Source: Planctomycetota bacterium (GTDB lineage: Bacteria > Planctomycetota > Planctomycetia > Gemmatales > Gemmataceae). Taken from it: a DNA stretch of 38,435 nucleotides. Shown one piece after another: positions 1 to 7,472 of this stretch. Each line of letters begins with the position of its first letter. Within the stretch, counting starts at the first letter, position 1. Both the position numbers and the translations under genes were made by a program. Below the pieces are notes generated by a model that was not told the DNA's origin, did no database searches, and worked only from the letters and a program-made list of their open reading frames with translations. The stretch lies in NCBI GenBank assembly GCA_029777335.1, contig JAKOSN010000053.1, positions 1 to 38,435 on the forward strand, read 5' to 3'.

Positions 1-878
1 CTCCCGTTGGCCAGTCCAAAGGCAATGCGTTTACCATCCGCTGAGAAGTTGATTCCCACGGTGCCCGCGGCGAGATCAAACCGGTGGAGAACCTTTCCAG
101 TGTTCAGATCCCACAGGCGCACGTGCCCGTCAAAATGGGCTGCACAGAAGATGGTCGCCGTGGGGGACATGACCATTTTCCCGAGCGTTTGCCGCTCCTC
201 CAACGGGATGCGTTTCAGTTCCTTCCCTGTGGCCACTTCCCACTGCACGATGCCGCTCCCCTCCACCCCGGCCACAAGGCTCTTGCTGTCGGGCGAAAAA
301 GCCACGCCACGCACCCCGGCGTATCGTCGCCCCGTATCGAGGGTGCGTAGCAACTTGCCACTTTTGCGATCCCACAGGCAGATTTTCCCCTGACCATCGC
401 CCGACGCCAACAAGCGCTCATCCCGCGAATAGCTGAGGCACAGCGTGCCCCACTGATTTCCCCCCTCTCCCTGCACCGTCTCCTTGCCGGTTTCCAGATC
501 GCACACTTGCAAACGATAAATCCCTCTGCGATAGCACAGCACCGACCGACCATCCGGGAAAAGAGCGGCATCAGCACAGAGACGATCAGCAAACGGAAAG
601 GATTTCTCCAGGGCGAAAACCTTTTGTTCGAGGAGAGGAATCAGCCGTTGGGCGCGAACGCGCACCTCGGGATCTCCTGCCGTGACGGCTGCTTGACGAA
701 GCGGGAGAAGACCGGGTTCCCCGATTTCAAGCAGGGCTCGACTGGCTGTCTCACGTTCACTGAAACGGCGACTTCCAAGTTTGCTGATGAGCTGGGCAAT
801 CTGCTTTTCCTGTGGTGGCTCACTGTGCGCCAGGGGAGGCAAGATCAGAAGGATGCATACGATGAGGAATCGAGACAT
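1..878 (-). CDS. Exported HEAT/WD40 beta-propeller protein, 3' part missing
   Basis: An open frame starts at the ATG at 878 and runs without a stop past the window edge, giving 292 residues. Residues 1-19 (MSRFLIVCILLILPPLAHS) form a signal peptide. Residues 27-85 look like a HEAT-type helical pair (LISKLGSRRFSERETASRAL, then DPEVRVRAQRLIPLL). From about residue 100 there are WD40-like blades, with units such as GKICLWDRKSGK, VAFSPDSKSLVAG and GHVRLWDLNTGK. A GGAG lies 8 bases before the ATG. No enzymatic residues are visible; WD40 propellers are protein-binding scaffolds, and export points to a periplasmic or cell-surface role. It lies 153 bases downstream of the selenoprotein candidate on the same strand, with a strong hairpin between them, so separate transcription is likely. 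The partner is unknown. Confidence 0.85.
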   Translation of the reverse strand, partial: MSRFLIVCILLILPPLAHSEPPQEKQIAQLISKLGSRRFSERETASRALLEIGEPGLLPLRQAAVTAGDPEVRVRAQRLIPLLEQKVFALEKSFPFADRLCADAALFPDGRSVLCYRRGIYRLQVCDLETGKETVQGEGGNQWGTLCLSYSRDERLLASGDGQGKICLWDRKSGKLLRTLDTGRRYAGVRGVAFSPDSKSLVAGVEGSGIVQWEVATGKELKRIPLEERQTLGKMVMSPTATIFCAAHFDGHVRLWDLNTGKVLHRFDLAAGTVGINFSADGKRIAFGLANG

Positions 879-958
879 GGGTGCTTCTCCGTTTCCATGA
901 ACCGTGGGATGTCGCACTCCTGCCACCGACATCTCGACGAGGAAACACAGAGAATAGT

Positions 959-1012
959 TTGCCCCGCGAACCACGGAAGGAAATTTCTCTCCTCCGCTGA
1001 TTCGCGGGGCAA
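959..1012 (-). terminator. Hairpin terminator after the CMD selenoprotein gene
   Basis: A perfect 12-bp inverted repeat (959-970 with 1001-1012, TTGCCCCGCGAA and its complement) encloses a 30-base loop that can itself fold partly. It begins 19 bases after the stop codon of the minus-strand CMD gene. There is no long U-tract, so it may be a stabilising or Rho-assisted 3' end rather than a classic intrinsic terminator. Confidence 0.6.
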
Positions 1013-1031
1013 GGTGTGGATGAGACGTGGT

Positions 1032-2393
1032 TCAGGGTTTGCCTGGTTTATCGGGCTTGGTTTTCTCTTCCTTTGGGGGAGGAGCGAAGACATTTTCCCG
1101 TTCGAGCGGAAGCTGGAAGGCGTCGGCGAAGCGTGTCATGTAATTGCACCACGAGGTGTACCAGATGAGATCAAGCGCACGCTCCGGACCAAACGTCTGC
1201 ACCAGTGCTCGGACATCCCTGGCGTGAACCGCAGCCGGGCTTTTTGAGAGTTTGTGAGCAAACTCGAATGCCAGGCGTTCGTGTGCGGGGAACCCACTCC
1301 AGTCGCCACTCGCCAGTTGACTGGCTCGCGCCTTGATTTCCTGCTCTTTCAGGCCCGCGACCGCGAGCCCCATTTCACTGTGCCCCATTCAGTAGAAGCA
1401 ATCGTTGGTGCGTGTGACCACCCAGAACACCGACCCCGAGAACACGCGATTGAACTGCGCTTCGCTTTGAAAGGCACGTAAACATTCAAACCATGCGCGC
1501 GTTAATTCCGGCTGGAATCCCATGCTCACCGTCATCCAGACAATCTGTTCTGCCTGGCGTTTGGCGGAAGGGGGTAGTTTTGCAAACTGCTTCTTGTCCG
1601 GCAAGGAGATGCGGGGAGCACGGTTTTTTTGCTCCTCCAGACGTTGGAGAACCATGTCAAACCCCTGTTTCCCCCAGTCGATTTTCACTCCTTGCAGAGG
1701 ATCGACTTTGCCCACCGGCCCCTCCAGTGAAGGTCGCCTGGGAGACTTGATCGCCGTTCGTTTGGCGGGATCAAGACCGTAATCGTGGGGGGGAATCGGT
1801 CCTTGCGGCTCCACCTCCACCCCCAGGGCGAGGATGATTCGACCGTGAAAATTGGCATAGGCCAGGGTGTGGACCATCGCAACCACCTTGTCCGGTCCAA
1901 ATCGGCGGAGGAGATCGGCCATCTCCGCATCGGTGACGGTGGAGGCCGCCCGGGTCATCTTGCGCGCAAAAGCAAGAAGCGTGCGATCATCGGCAGACAA
2001 TGTAGCTGGATCGCCGGCCAACTTTTTCAGATCAGCCTCACTCATCCCCGCTCGGCGCAGATCGGCCTCGGCGTAGCGTTCGGCGTAGACACTCCCCAGC
2101 GTATGCGCTGCCATCCACCGCAATTTCCCGGCAAGAAGGGGTGGGAGGGGATTTCGAGCGCGATGAAGGTAATCCAGTTCCAGCATCGCCCCGGTTGTCC
2201 TGGGGAGCGGCTTCACCAGCACGCGCGCCCAGGCCGGCAAGGGAGGATTTTTCCGCGGCAAAAGGCTCCACGCCTCGTCGTCCTGACACGCAGGCAACGG
2301 AGGAGCGTCTGGAACGGGTTTTTCCGCGTGCGCCCCGCCGACTCCCGGAAGGAGCAAGGCCAGAGCGAGGACCATGGGAATTCCGCGTGGCAT
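1032..2393 (-). CDS. Exported double CMD-domain (AhpD-like) protein, probable selenoprotein with C-x-x-Sec
   Basis: One reading frame is interrupted only by TGA at 1389-1391; read through, it gives 453 residues. Residues 1-23 are a signal peptide ([20 protein letters not shown]...). Residues about 65-195 form a first CMD-like domain that has lost its cysteines ([17 protein letters not shown]). Residues about 265-430 form the second CMD domain, whose active site reads [16 protein letters not shown]: Cys332, Sec335, His338. In CMD/AhpD proteins this place holds a CxxC pair plus His that reduces peroxides or acts as a thiol relay. The TGA falls exactly on the second cysteine, and coding continues for 118 residues to a TAA. 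The stretch after TGA folds as a SECIS-like hairpin. I chose ATG 2393 (AGGA 9 bases upstream); TTG 2399 in the same frame is possible. Alternatives are a nonsense mutation or two separate genes, but the exact position of the TGA argues against both. The substrate is unknown. Confidence 0.82.
1351..1370 (-). promoter_or_regulatory. Bacterial SECIS-like hairpin
   Basis: On the minus strand, bases 19-38 after the TGA form an 8-bp stem (two G-U pairs, rest Watson-Crick) closed by the tetraloop GGUC at 1359-1362. The core is GCUCGC-GGUC-GCGGGC. Known bacterial SECIS elements lie inside the coding region just after UGA, have an apical loop about 16-37 bases downstream and carry G or GG followed by U in the loop; E. 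coli fdhF has AGGUCU. Here the loop starts 27 bases after the UGA. The stem was paired by hand; no folding program was run. Confidence 0.7.
1389..1391 (-). other. In-frame TGA, proposed selenocysteine codon
   Basis: The TGA sits between TAC (Tyr) and ATG (Met) in TGC TTC TAC TGA ATG GGG CAC. It occupies the resolving-cysteine place of the CxxCxxH active site of the CMD domain. A single base change from TGC or TGT would also make it, so a nonsense mutation has to be excluded by comparison with relatives. Confidence 0.78.
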
Positions 2394-2597
2394 GGGCAAG
2401 ATTCCTCTCGAAGGAAATGCACTCCAAAGACGCGCGATCGACTGGCTCGTTCTATTGTCAGCCCACGGGGAAGCGGCGACAAGCCCGAAGCTGGATCCAA
2501 AAGAAATTATCGCGCGAACCGGCCATGGACAGCGAAAGTTGTACCTTCACAGCAACGGATTACTGATCGGTCTTTTCCGCCCAGGGAGCAACCACCC

Positions 2598-3356
2598 ATG
2601 AACGGGAAGAACAGGATTGCGATTGTGACGGGAGCCGGCTCGGGGATTGGAAGAGCCTCTGCGCGCGCGTTGTTGCGAGCAGGTTTTCTCGTGGTTCTCG
2701 CGGGCCGAAGGCCCGAGGCACTGGAGCAAACACGCTCCTTCGCCGAGGCGGGAACCGACCGTGCGCTCCTTGTTCCCACCGATGTGACGAATCCCGATTC
2801 GGTGCATGCCCTCTTCGAGAAAACTCGTGAAACGTTTGGACGCCTGGATCTCCTGTTCAATAACGCGGGCACCAATGCTCCCGCGATTCCCCTTGAGGAC
2901 CTGACGTTCGCCCAATGGCGTCAGGTGATTGAGGTGAACCTGACCGGAGCGTTTCTTTGTACCCAGGAAGCGTTTCGCCTGATGAAAAACCAAACGCCAC
3001 GCGGGGGGAGGATCATCAACAACGGATCGATCTCGGCCCATGCTCCCCGCCCCAACTCAGCGCCCTACACCGCCTCCAAACACGCCATCACGGGGTTAAC
3101 ACGCTCCACCGCCCTCGATGGCAGAAAATACGACATCGCCTGTGGACAGATTGATATTGGCAATGCCGCCACGGAAATGACAGCACGCATGGCAACCGGA
3201 GTTCTCCAGGCGAATGGAGAGATCGCCGTCGAACCAACGATGGATGTGGAACAGGTGGCACAAACCGTGGTCCACATGGCAACTTTACCCCTGGATGCCA
3301 ATATTCTGTTTGTCACAGTGATGGCGACCAAGATGCCACTGGTGGGCCGTGGGTGA
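2598..3356 (+). CDS. Short-chain dehydrogenase/reductase (SDR)
   Basis: This 252-residue protein has the classical SDR layout: the NAD(P)-binding glycine motif TGAGSGIG at residues 11-18, NNAG at 88-91, Ser144 and the Tyr157-x-x-x-Lys161 pair. It should oxidise or reduce a hydroxyl/carbonyl group of a small substrate in the cytoplasm. The arginines GRR at 36-38 suggest NADP(H), though this is inference. After the active site the usual PG motif is replaced by CGQIDIGNA, a variant seen in a subgroup of SDRs. The start is the ATG at 2598, where homology begins; the frame stays open far upstream over the opposite-strand gene, but that part has no SDR sequence. It is divergent from the selenoprotein gene with 204 bases between them, so the two may share a control region. 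The substrate cannot be told. Confidence 0.9.
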   Translation: MNGKNRIAIVTGAGSGIGRASARALLRAGFLVVLAGRRPEALEQTRSFAEAGTDRALLVPTDVTNPDSVHALFEKTRETFGRLDLLFNNAGTNAPAIPLEDLTFAQWRQVIEVNLTGAFLCTQEAFRLMKNQTPRGGRIINNGSISAHAPRPNSAPYTASKHAITGLTRSTALDGRKYDIACGQIDIGNAATEMTARMATGVLQANGEIAVEPTMDVEQVAQTVVHMATLPLDANILFVTVMATKMPLVGRG

Positions 3357-3400
3357 GACGTTCAAGGCGTCGTGGCCTGCACTGCGCACCGAGGAGGCGA

Positions 3401-3438
3401 AAAAGAAAAGGGCCACCTGCCGGGGGAAGCAGGTGGCC
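3401..3438 (-). terminator. Intrinsic terminator of the small minus-strand gene
   Basis: A perfect 10-bp stem (GGCCACCTGC at 3411-3420 with GCAGGTGGCC at 3429-3438, 8-base loop) is followed on the minus strand by TTTTCTTTTT (3401-3410). It starts 9 bases after the TAA of the small gene. It also lies 54 bases past the SDR stop and could end that transcript too, though without a U-tract on that side. Confidence 0.8.
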
Positions 3439-3447
3439 AGGGGAAGT

Positions 3448-3684
3448 TTACTTGCAGGATGCGAGGAGGAAAGGGGAACAGGGGCCTTCGCTCACGTGGG
3501 GGGTGACGAGATGGGGGACCTCGTCGAGCGTGGGTGAAGACGATTTACTTGATGCAACCTGCGTGCCAGAGAAAGGTGCGTCGGCAGAGATTCTCTGTAA
3601 CTGGTTGGAAGCGTGCCGGTTGCTCTGCTTGAACCACTCCTTGCGGAAGACACCGAGCCTGGCGTTGTTTGCACTTTCTACCAT
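3448..3684 (-). CDS. Small protein of unknown function, 78 residues
   Basis: I do not recognise this protein. It starts at ATG 3684 with an AAGGCGAG purine stretch just before it and ends with TAA directly before a canonical intrinsic terminator, which is the main reason to believe it. The product is polar, rich in Ser, Pro and Lys, with two cysteines near the C-terminus (GPCSPFLLASCK); no signal peptide or membrane segment is seen. An AT-rich stretch (TTATTTTAC) precedes it by about 13 bases. It lies between SDR and the DinB-like gene, both on the opposite strand. The frame could be extended upstream to 3801, but that part overlaps the DinB start and has no better ribosome site. If it is not a protein gene, the same transcript could be a small RNA. 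Confidence 0.5.
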   Translation of the reverse strand: MVESANNARLGVFRKEWFKQSNRHASNQLQRISADAPFSGTQVASSKSSSPTLDEVPHLVTPHVSEGPCSPFLLASCK

Positions 3685-3793
3685 CTCGCCTTGTAAAATA
3701 ATCCCTTCGCTGTTCCAACCTTCCTTGCACAGGGGGGAAATGGGAGCAGCCTGGCGGTGTAGCGAAACACGTGAAGCAGCGGAGAGAACGAAG

Positions 3794-4285
3794 ATGAGCA
3801 ACCCTGCAGAGTTGGCAGACCAAATTCAGGATGAGATGGCGGGCTACTTTGAGCACCTGGGACGCCGTGTGGAGAAAATGGTTCGCGCTCTGCCCCGCGA
3901 GAAACTCTGGGTGAAACCGTTTTCGTTTGGCAATAGCATCGGTCATCTGGTGTTACACCTGACCGGGAATCTCAATCACTACATCGGGGCGGAGATCGCA
4001 GGAACGGGGTATGTACGCGAGCGACCGGTGGAGTTCAGCGATCCCACGCAGTACCCCACGGAGGATCTCCTGGGACGATTCCAGGAGGCGATCCAGATGG
4101 TGGTTCGCACCTTGAAAACACAGGGAGCAACGGGCCTGCTCGCGCCAATGACCAAGGAACAACAGCCGGTGCACAATCGTTTCGGACTGTTCCTGGTGTG
4201 TTGTGCCCACCTGAATAACCACATTGGGCAGATGGCCTATCTGATGCACGCCCATGGGCACGGCAGCGACGAGCGGTCGTGGTAA
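3794..4285 (+). CDS. DinB-like four-helix protein
   Basis: The 163-residue product resembles the DinB/YfiT superfamily, four-helix bundles that use three histidines to bind a metal and often act in thiol-dependent transfer or detoxification. Candidate ligands are in GHLVLHLTGNLNHYIG (His51, His55, His62) and in the C-terminal helix HLNNHIGQM. The start at ATG 3794 has GGAGA about 8 bases upstream; the open frame continues far upstream but without family sequence. It has no signal peptide and should be cytoplasmic. It stands alone and converges with the TPR/EF-hand gene across a hairpin. The substrate is unknown; assignment to the superfamily is fairly sure, the exact subfamily is not. Confidence 0.75.
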   Translation: MSNPAELADQIQDEMAGYFEHLGRRVEKMVRALPREKLWVKPFSFGNSIGHLVLHLTGNLNHYIGAEIAGTGYVRERPVEFSDPTQYPTEDLLGRFQEAIQMVVRTLKTQGATGLLAPMTKEQQPVHNRFGLFLVCCAHLNNHIGQMAYLMHAHGHGSDERSW

Positions 4286-4297
4286 GCCTCACACACC

Positions 4298-4335
4298 GGG
4301 GAGCCCCGAGAAGGCCCTCCTTCCCAGGGCTCCCC
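4298..4335. terminator. Bidirectional hairpin between convergent genes
   Basis: GGGGAGCCC (4298-4306) pairs with GGGCTCCCC (4327-4335), and inside it GAAGG pairs with CCTTC. It sits between the stops of the DinB-like gene (4285) and the TPR gene (4357). No U-tract is present on either side. Confidence 0.6.
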
Positions 4336-4356
4336 AGACCAACATCGTGAAACCGA

Positions 4357-5511
4357 TTAACGGGACTTGAGCACGAGATCAAACGTGGGCCGGGTTCGAC
4401 CGTTGGCGAACGTGACTCCACGCGGAGAAAACCAGAGATTATCCGGGTGGGCAGGATCCCGCTGCGCCTTGCACGAGATGGCCACGATGCCATGGGCCGC
4501 GAGGGGCTTCACCTCCCCCGGATCGGAACGCCCGTTGCCGTTGGCGTCGTGCCAGAGTGCCAGCCCTTCAAGTTCCTTCCCGGTCAGCTGGCCATCCTGG
4601 TTTTCATCAAGCACCTGGAGCGGTTGGTAGCCGTTCTCCCAGAAAAGCCAGAAGCTGACATTCCCAAACATCTGCAAGGCAGAGGTTACCTTGCCAGTGT
4701 GATGAGGGTCATGCACCAGCCAGGCAGCATCCCGGGTAATCCATGTCCAGTGTTGCACCAGACCCGAACCGTCGACATCAAAGGCGACCTTGGCGGACAG
4801 AGCCTCCAGATCCCGAGCCGTCAGACCGTCGCGGAGAGGGACCGCAAGAGGAGTCACTGGCCTCGGCAAGCGTGCGAGTTTCATCATGCGATCCTGCAGT
4901 TCCGTGATCTCTGCCTTGTCCTTGTCCTTATCGAGCAAGGGAATGAGATAGCGCGACGCCTCGGTGGTGATGTAATGTCCTCCAAGCGGCCCCGCCTGAA
5001 GGTTCTTCTCTGTCTTCCAACCGTTCTCAATCACCTTGCGATAAGCGGCGATGGCGGCCTTGCGGTCCCCTTTCTGCTCGGTGCACCACGCCAGCCCAAG
5101 CTGAGCCGGGAGAAAATTGGGATCCAACTTGATGACTGTTTCGTAGGAGGCAATGGCCTTGTCGAGATAGGCCCGAGCGCTCTTCAGTTTTTCGGGATCC
5201 TTGGTGTCGGTCACCTTGTTAAAGGGAACAAAAGGAGGCTCGTATCCAAACCACGCCCCCTGTTGCTCCTTCCCTTTCCAGATGGAACACATGTCCATCT
5301 TCGAGGCGTAGGCCATCCCGTAGGTGCGCGCCAGGTTATACTGCAGCCGCGACTCCTTCGGTTTGTCCGCCGCCAACCTGGTGAGAGTGGCGAGTAGTTT
5401 GTCGATCGGCACCTGTTCCAGGTCGGGTCGCAGGTAGAGGGCCTGCGCGGGAGTGGAGATCAGGAAACTGAACCCCAGGCCAAGAAGCAGCGCAGCAACT
5501 CGCGAGAACAT
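4357..5511 (-). CDS. Exported TPR protein with C-terminal EF-hand-like calcium loops
   Basis: This 384-residue protein starts at ATG 5511 with CGGAGA about 9 bases upstream. Residues 1-24 are a signal peptide ending APAQA-like (STPAQA). Residues about 30-185 carry TPR-like helices, for instance ARAYLDKAIASYETVIKLDP and RKAAIAAYRKVIENG. The C-terminal third has two calcium-binding loops, DENQDGQLTGKEL and DANGNGRSDPGEV, matching the DxDxDG EF-hand/dockerin-like pattern (here DxNxDG and DxNxNG). The combination suggests an extracytoplasmic scaffold whose fold or binding depends on calcium. It stands alone: convergent with the DinB-like gene and divergent from the gene at 5942. The partner is unknown. 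The TPR call is fairly sure, the EF-hand call is from the loops only. Confidence 0.8.
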   Translation of the reverse strand: MFSRVAALLLGLGFSFLISTPAQALYLRPDLEQVPIDKLLATLTRLAADKPKESRLQYNLARTYGMAYASKMDMCSIWKGKEQQGAWFGYEPPFVPFNKVTDTKDPEKLKSARAYLDKAIASYETVIKLDPNFLPAQLGLAWCTEQKGDRKAAIAAYRKVIENGWKTEKNLQAGPLGGHYITTEASRYLIPLLDKDKDKAEITELQDRMMKLARLPRPVTPLAVPLRDGLTARDLEALSAKVAFDVDGSGLVQHWTWITRDAAWLVHDPHHTGKVTSALQMFGNVSFWLFWENGYQPLQVLDENQDGQLTGKELEGLALWHDANGNGRSDPGEVKPLAAHGIVAISCKAQRDPAHPDNLWFSPRGVTFANGRTRPTFDLVLKSR

Positions 5512-5941
5512 GCTCGTTTCTCCGGCACTCGGTGTATTGATGAGGGGAACCTTTCAGTGCATGGTAGTGCCAGGTTCGCAGCATAGCCACTGAAAACCGG
5601 CTCATCCCGGTAACCGAGTGCCTCGGCACGTGCCACGCGCGGACCAGGGCAGGAAACCAGCGCGTGCCTCCGGGGATCCTCACGAATCGGAGAAGTCAAA
5701 GGCTCTCCAGGCAAGCGTTCGCGCAGAGACCATGGTTTCCTGGATTGTGCCAATTCATCTCGATTGCCCCGACCACACCAGAGAGGTTATGTCCGGAAAG
5801 AATTGTGGAAAAAGGGCGGTATAATTGTCGCAAACCGCAAATATGAGCTAGGCTTGGCTTGGAAGGCGCTGGCCCTGTTTGTCACCAAGGTACTGTCGTC
5901 CAGGGACGATAAGGAATCCGGTCTCGTCCGGAGGATAGGCC
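5512..5941. other. Divergent intergenic region, 430 bases, no gene seen
   Basis: It separates the starts of the minus-strand TPR gene and the plus-strand gene at 5942. I see no convincing reading frame. It holds small hairpins (CCGAG-TGC-CTCGG at 5614-5626; CACGCGC 5634-5640 with GCGCGTG 5660-5666) and a TATAAT at 5820-5825. No RNA family was recognised. Confidence 0.5.
5820..5825 (+). promoter_or_regulatory. Possible -10 box upstream of the gene at 5942
   Basis: A perfect TATAAT stands in an AT-richer patch, about 117 bases before the ATG. No good -35 box is found 16-18 bases upstream (the best TTG, in TTGTGG, is 11 bases away), so this rests on the -10 match alone. Confidence 0.3.
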
Positions 5942-6418
5942 ATGCATACGGCTCAATGGATCAATCTCTTGCGGCGAATTCCTCCTGAAGTACATCCGCA
6001 ACTGATGCTGGTGACCAATTCGGGGACTGAAATCGCCATCAACGCCCTGCTGATGGTCGAGGGAGAATGTCTTGGGATAAAGGGCCGCCTGGCGGGGAGC
6101 CAGGACACGGGCCGCGTTTTCTTTATCCCGTACAGCCACATTGACTATCTGGGCTTCCAACGGGCGGTATCGGAGGAAGAGTTCCGCACCTACTTCGGAG
6201 AAGGGGGATCGGCTTTGCGCACCCGCAGCGGAGAATCGCGGGTCGATATTCCCTTGTTCGCGACCGAACCAACGACGGCCAGCCCCTCGGTCGAGACTCC
6301 GCCGGCGACTTCGACGAGCAGTCGAACCCCGTTGCCGAGTCGCAGCGCCCTGCTGGAAAGCATCAAGGCACGCGGGGTTCCGGGGCGAACTCCCCCTCCG
6401 ACCACGACGGGCACCTGA
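5942..6418 (+). CDS. Small unknown protein, beta-rich N-terminus and Pro/Thr/Ser tail
   Basis: This 158-residue protein is preceded by a strong GGAGGA 7 bases before ATG 5942. Residues 1-85 look like a compact beta-barrel: HPQLMLVTNSGTEIAINALL, then a gap, then GIKGRLAGS and VFFIPYSHIDYLGF. The alternating hydrophobic pattern with a G-x-L-A-G-S turn resembles small Sm/SH3-like barrels, but this is inference from pattern only. Residues 95-158 are low-complexity, rich in Thr, Ser and Pro. There is no signal peptide. It is 120 bases before the phosphatidylserine decarboxylase gene on the same strand and may be co-transcribed with it. I do not recognise the family. Confidence 0.75.
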   Translation: MHTAQWINLLRRIPPEVHPQLMLVTNSGTEIAINALLMVEGECLGIKGRLAGSQDTGRVFFIPYSHIDYLGFQRAVSEEEFRTYFGEGGSALRTRSGESRVDIPLFATEPTTASPSVETPPATSTSSRTPLPSRSALLESIKARGVPGRTPPPTTTGT

Positions 6419-6522
6419 AGGATGGCCAGCGTCCGCGCTGCTTGCTAGGCTAGTGGCATGGTAAGCAGCACGACTCCTCCCATGACCGGTTTGACGCCTA
6501 CCCCGATCACCAGCGCACAGCC

Positions 6523-6531
6523 AGGTGGAGG
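6523..6531 (+). promoter_or_regulatory. Ribosome binding site that decides the psd start
   Basis: AGGTGGAGG lies 7 bases before the ATG at 6539. The frame is open to an earlier ATG at 6458, but that one has no purine-rich site and directly follows a CTAG-rich stretch, so 6539 is preferred. Confidence 0.65.
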
Positions 6532-6538
6532 CTTCTGC

Positions 6539-7444
6539 ATGAGCCTCGAACTGGCCTGGGGAAAAGTGCGGCGCTCCCTGTTGCGCCGCCTGCGCCCCGG
6601 CTATGTCGCCGCCATGAAGGCCAAAAGGCAAGGGGAATGCCCCAACTGCGCACATGACATTATTGACGCCCGCGATCTGAAATATTACCGCAACGTCTGT
6701 GGCTATTCCTTCCGCCCCGAGGACGATGCCTTCGCCTGGCGCGCCCGACTGCGGCTGGCACGCTACGGCCTGGCCGAGTTGCTCTGGTTCTCCGCCCTCT
6801 TCGCTGCCAATGTCGCGGTCTTCTCCTGGGTCGCGCTCACCTGGCATCCGCTCGGGTGGGTGCTCGTGGCCATCCTGGGGATTCTGTGGCTGTTCATCTT
6901 CTCCTTCTTTCGCGATCCGGAAAGGGTTCTTCCGGGCGATCCGGCCGCGCTGCTCAGTCCCGCCGATGGGACGATCACCGATATTGGCGAGGTGGAAGAG
7001 GCCGATTTTCCCGGCGGACGGGCCTTTCGCATCGGCATCTTTCTGTCGGTCTTCAATGTCCACGTGAATCGGATCCCGCGCACTGGTCGGGTGCTGGGGG
7101 TACGCTACTACCCAGGGGAATTTCTCGATGCGCGCGATCTCCCCGCCTGCTCGCAACGCAACGAACAACTCTGGGTCGATCTCGGGCAGCAAGGGGCCGG
7201 GCAGTTTATTCGCATCAAGCAGATTGCTGGTGCCATCGCCAGGCGCATCGTCTGCTGGCTTCGGCCGGGTGAAACCGTGCGCGCCGGGGAACGCTATGGG
7301 ATGATCAAGTTTGGCTCGCGCACGGAAATCTATCTGCCGACCGACGCCGTCAAGGAAGTCCTGGTGAAGGTGGGCGACAAGGTGAACGGTTGCAGCACCG
7401 TCTTGCTGCGCGTGGCTGACCCGTGGGTCTGCTCCCCCTCTTAA
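6539..7444 (+). CDS. psd: Phosphatidylserine decarboxylase proenzyme with N-terminal Cys motif
   Basis: The enzyme turns phosphatidylserine into phosphatidylethanolamine at the membrane and makes its pyruvoyl cofactor by self-cleavage. The product is 301 residues. Residues 77-123 hold two membrane segments, FFRDPERV follows at 123-130, SPADGTI is at 140-146, FNVHVNRIP at 172-180, and the self-processing site KFGSRTEIYLP puts cleavage between Gly259 and Ser260. This is the short form related to the archaeal-type enzymes. Unusual is an N-terminal 60-residue extension with CPNC (34-37) and a third cysteine at 54, like an incomplete zinc ribbon. No phosphatidylserine synthase gene is in the window. 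A strong terminator follows. Assignment is secure; the role of the Cys extension is unknown. Confidence 0.92.
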   Translation: MSLELAWGKVRRSLLRRLRPGYVAAMKAKRQGECPNCAHDIIDARDLKYYRNVCGYSFRPEDDAFAWRARLRLARYGLAELLWFSALFAANVAVFSWVALTWHPLGWVLVAILGILWLFIFSFFRDPERVLPGDPAALLSPADGTITDIGEVEEADFPGGRAFRIGIFLSVFNVHVNRIPRTGRVLGVRYYPGEFLDARDLPACSQRNEQLWVDLGQQGAGQFIRIKQIAGAIARRIVCWLRPGETVRAGERYGMIKFGSRTEIYLPTDAVKEVLVKVGDKVNGCSTVLLRVADPWVCSPS

Positions 7445-7472
7445 CTCCCCGGGATTGCTCGGCGCAAAAAGC

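Noticed and set aside
1032..1388. The part after the TGA as an independent small gene starting at ATG 1388
   Set aside because: It would begin inside the CMD active site, has no ribosome site and lacks the first half of the domain.
1785..2597. Long N-terminal extension of the SDR frame
   Set aside because: It runs over the opposite-strand selenoprotein gene and shows no SDR sequence; family similarity begins at 2598.
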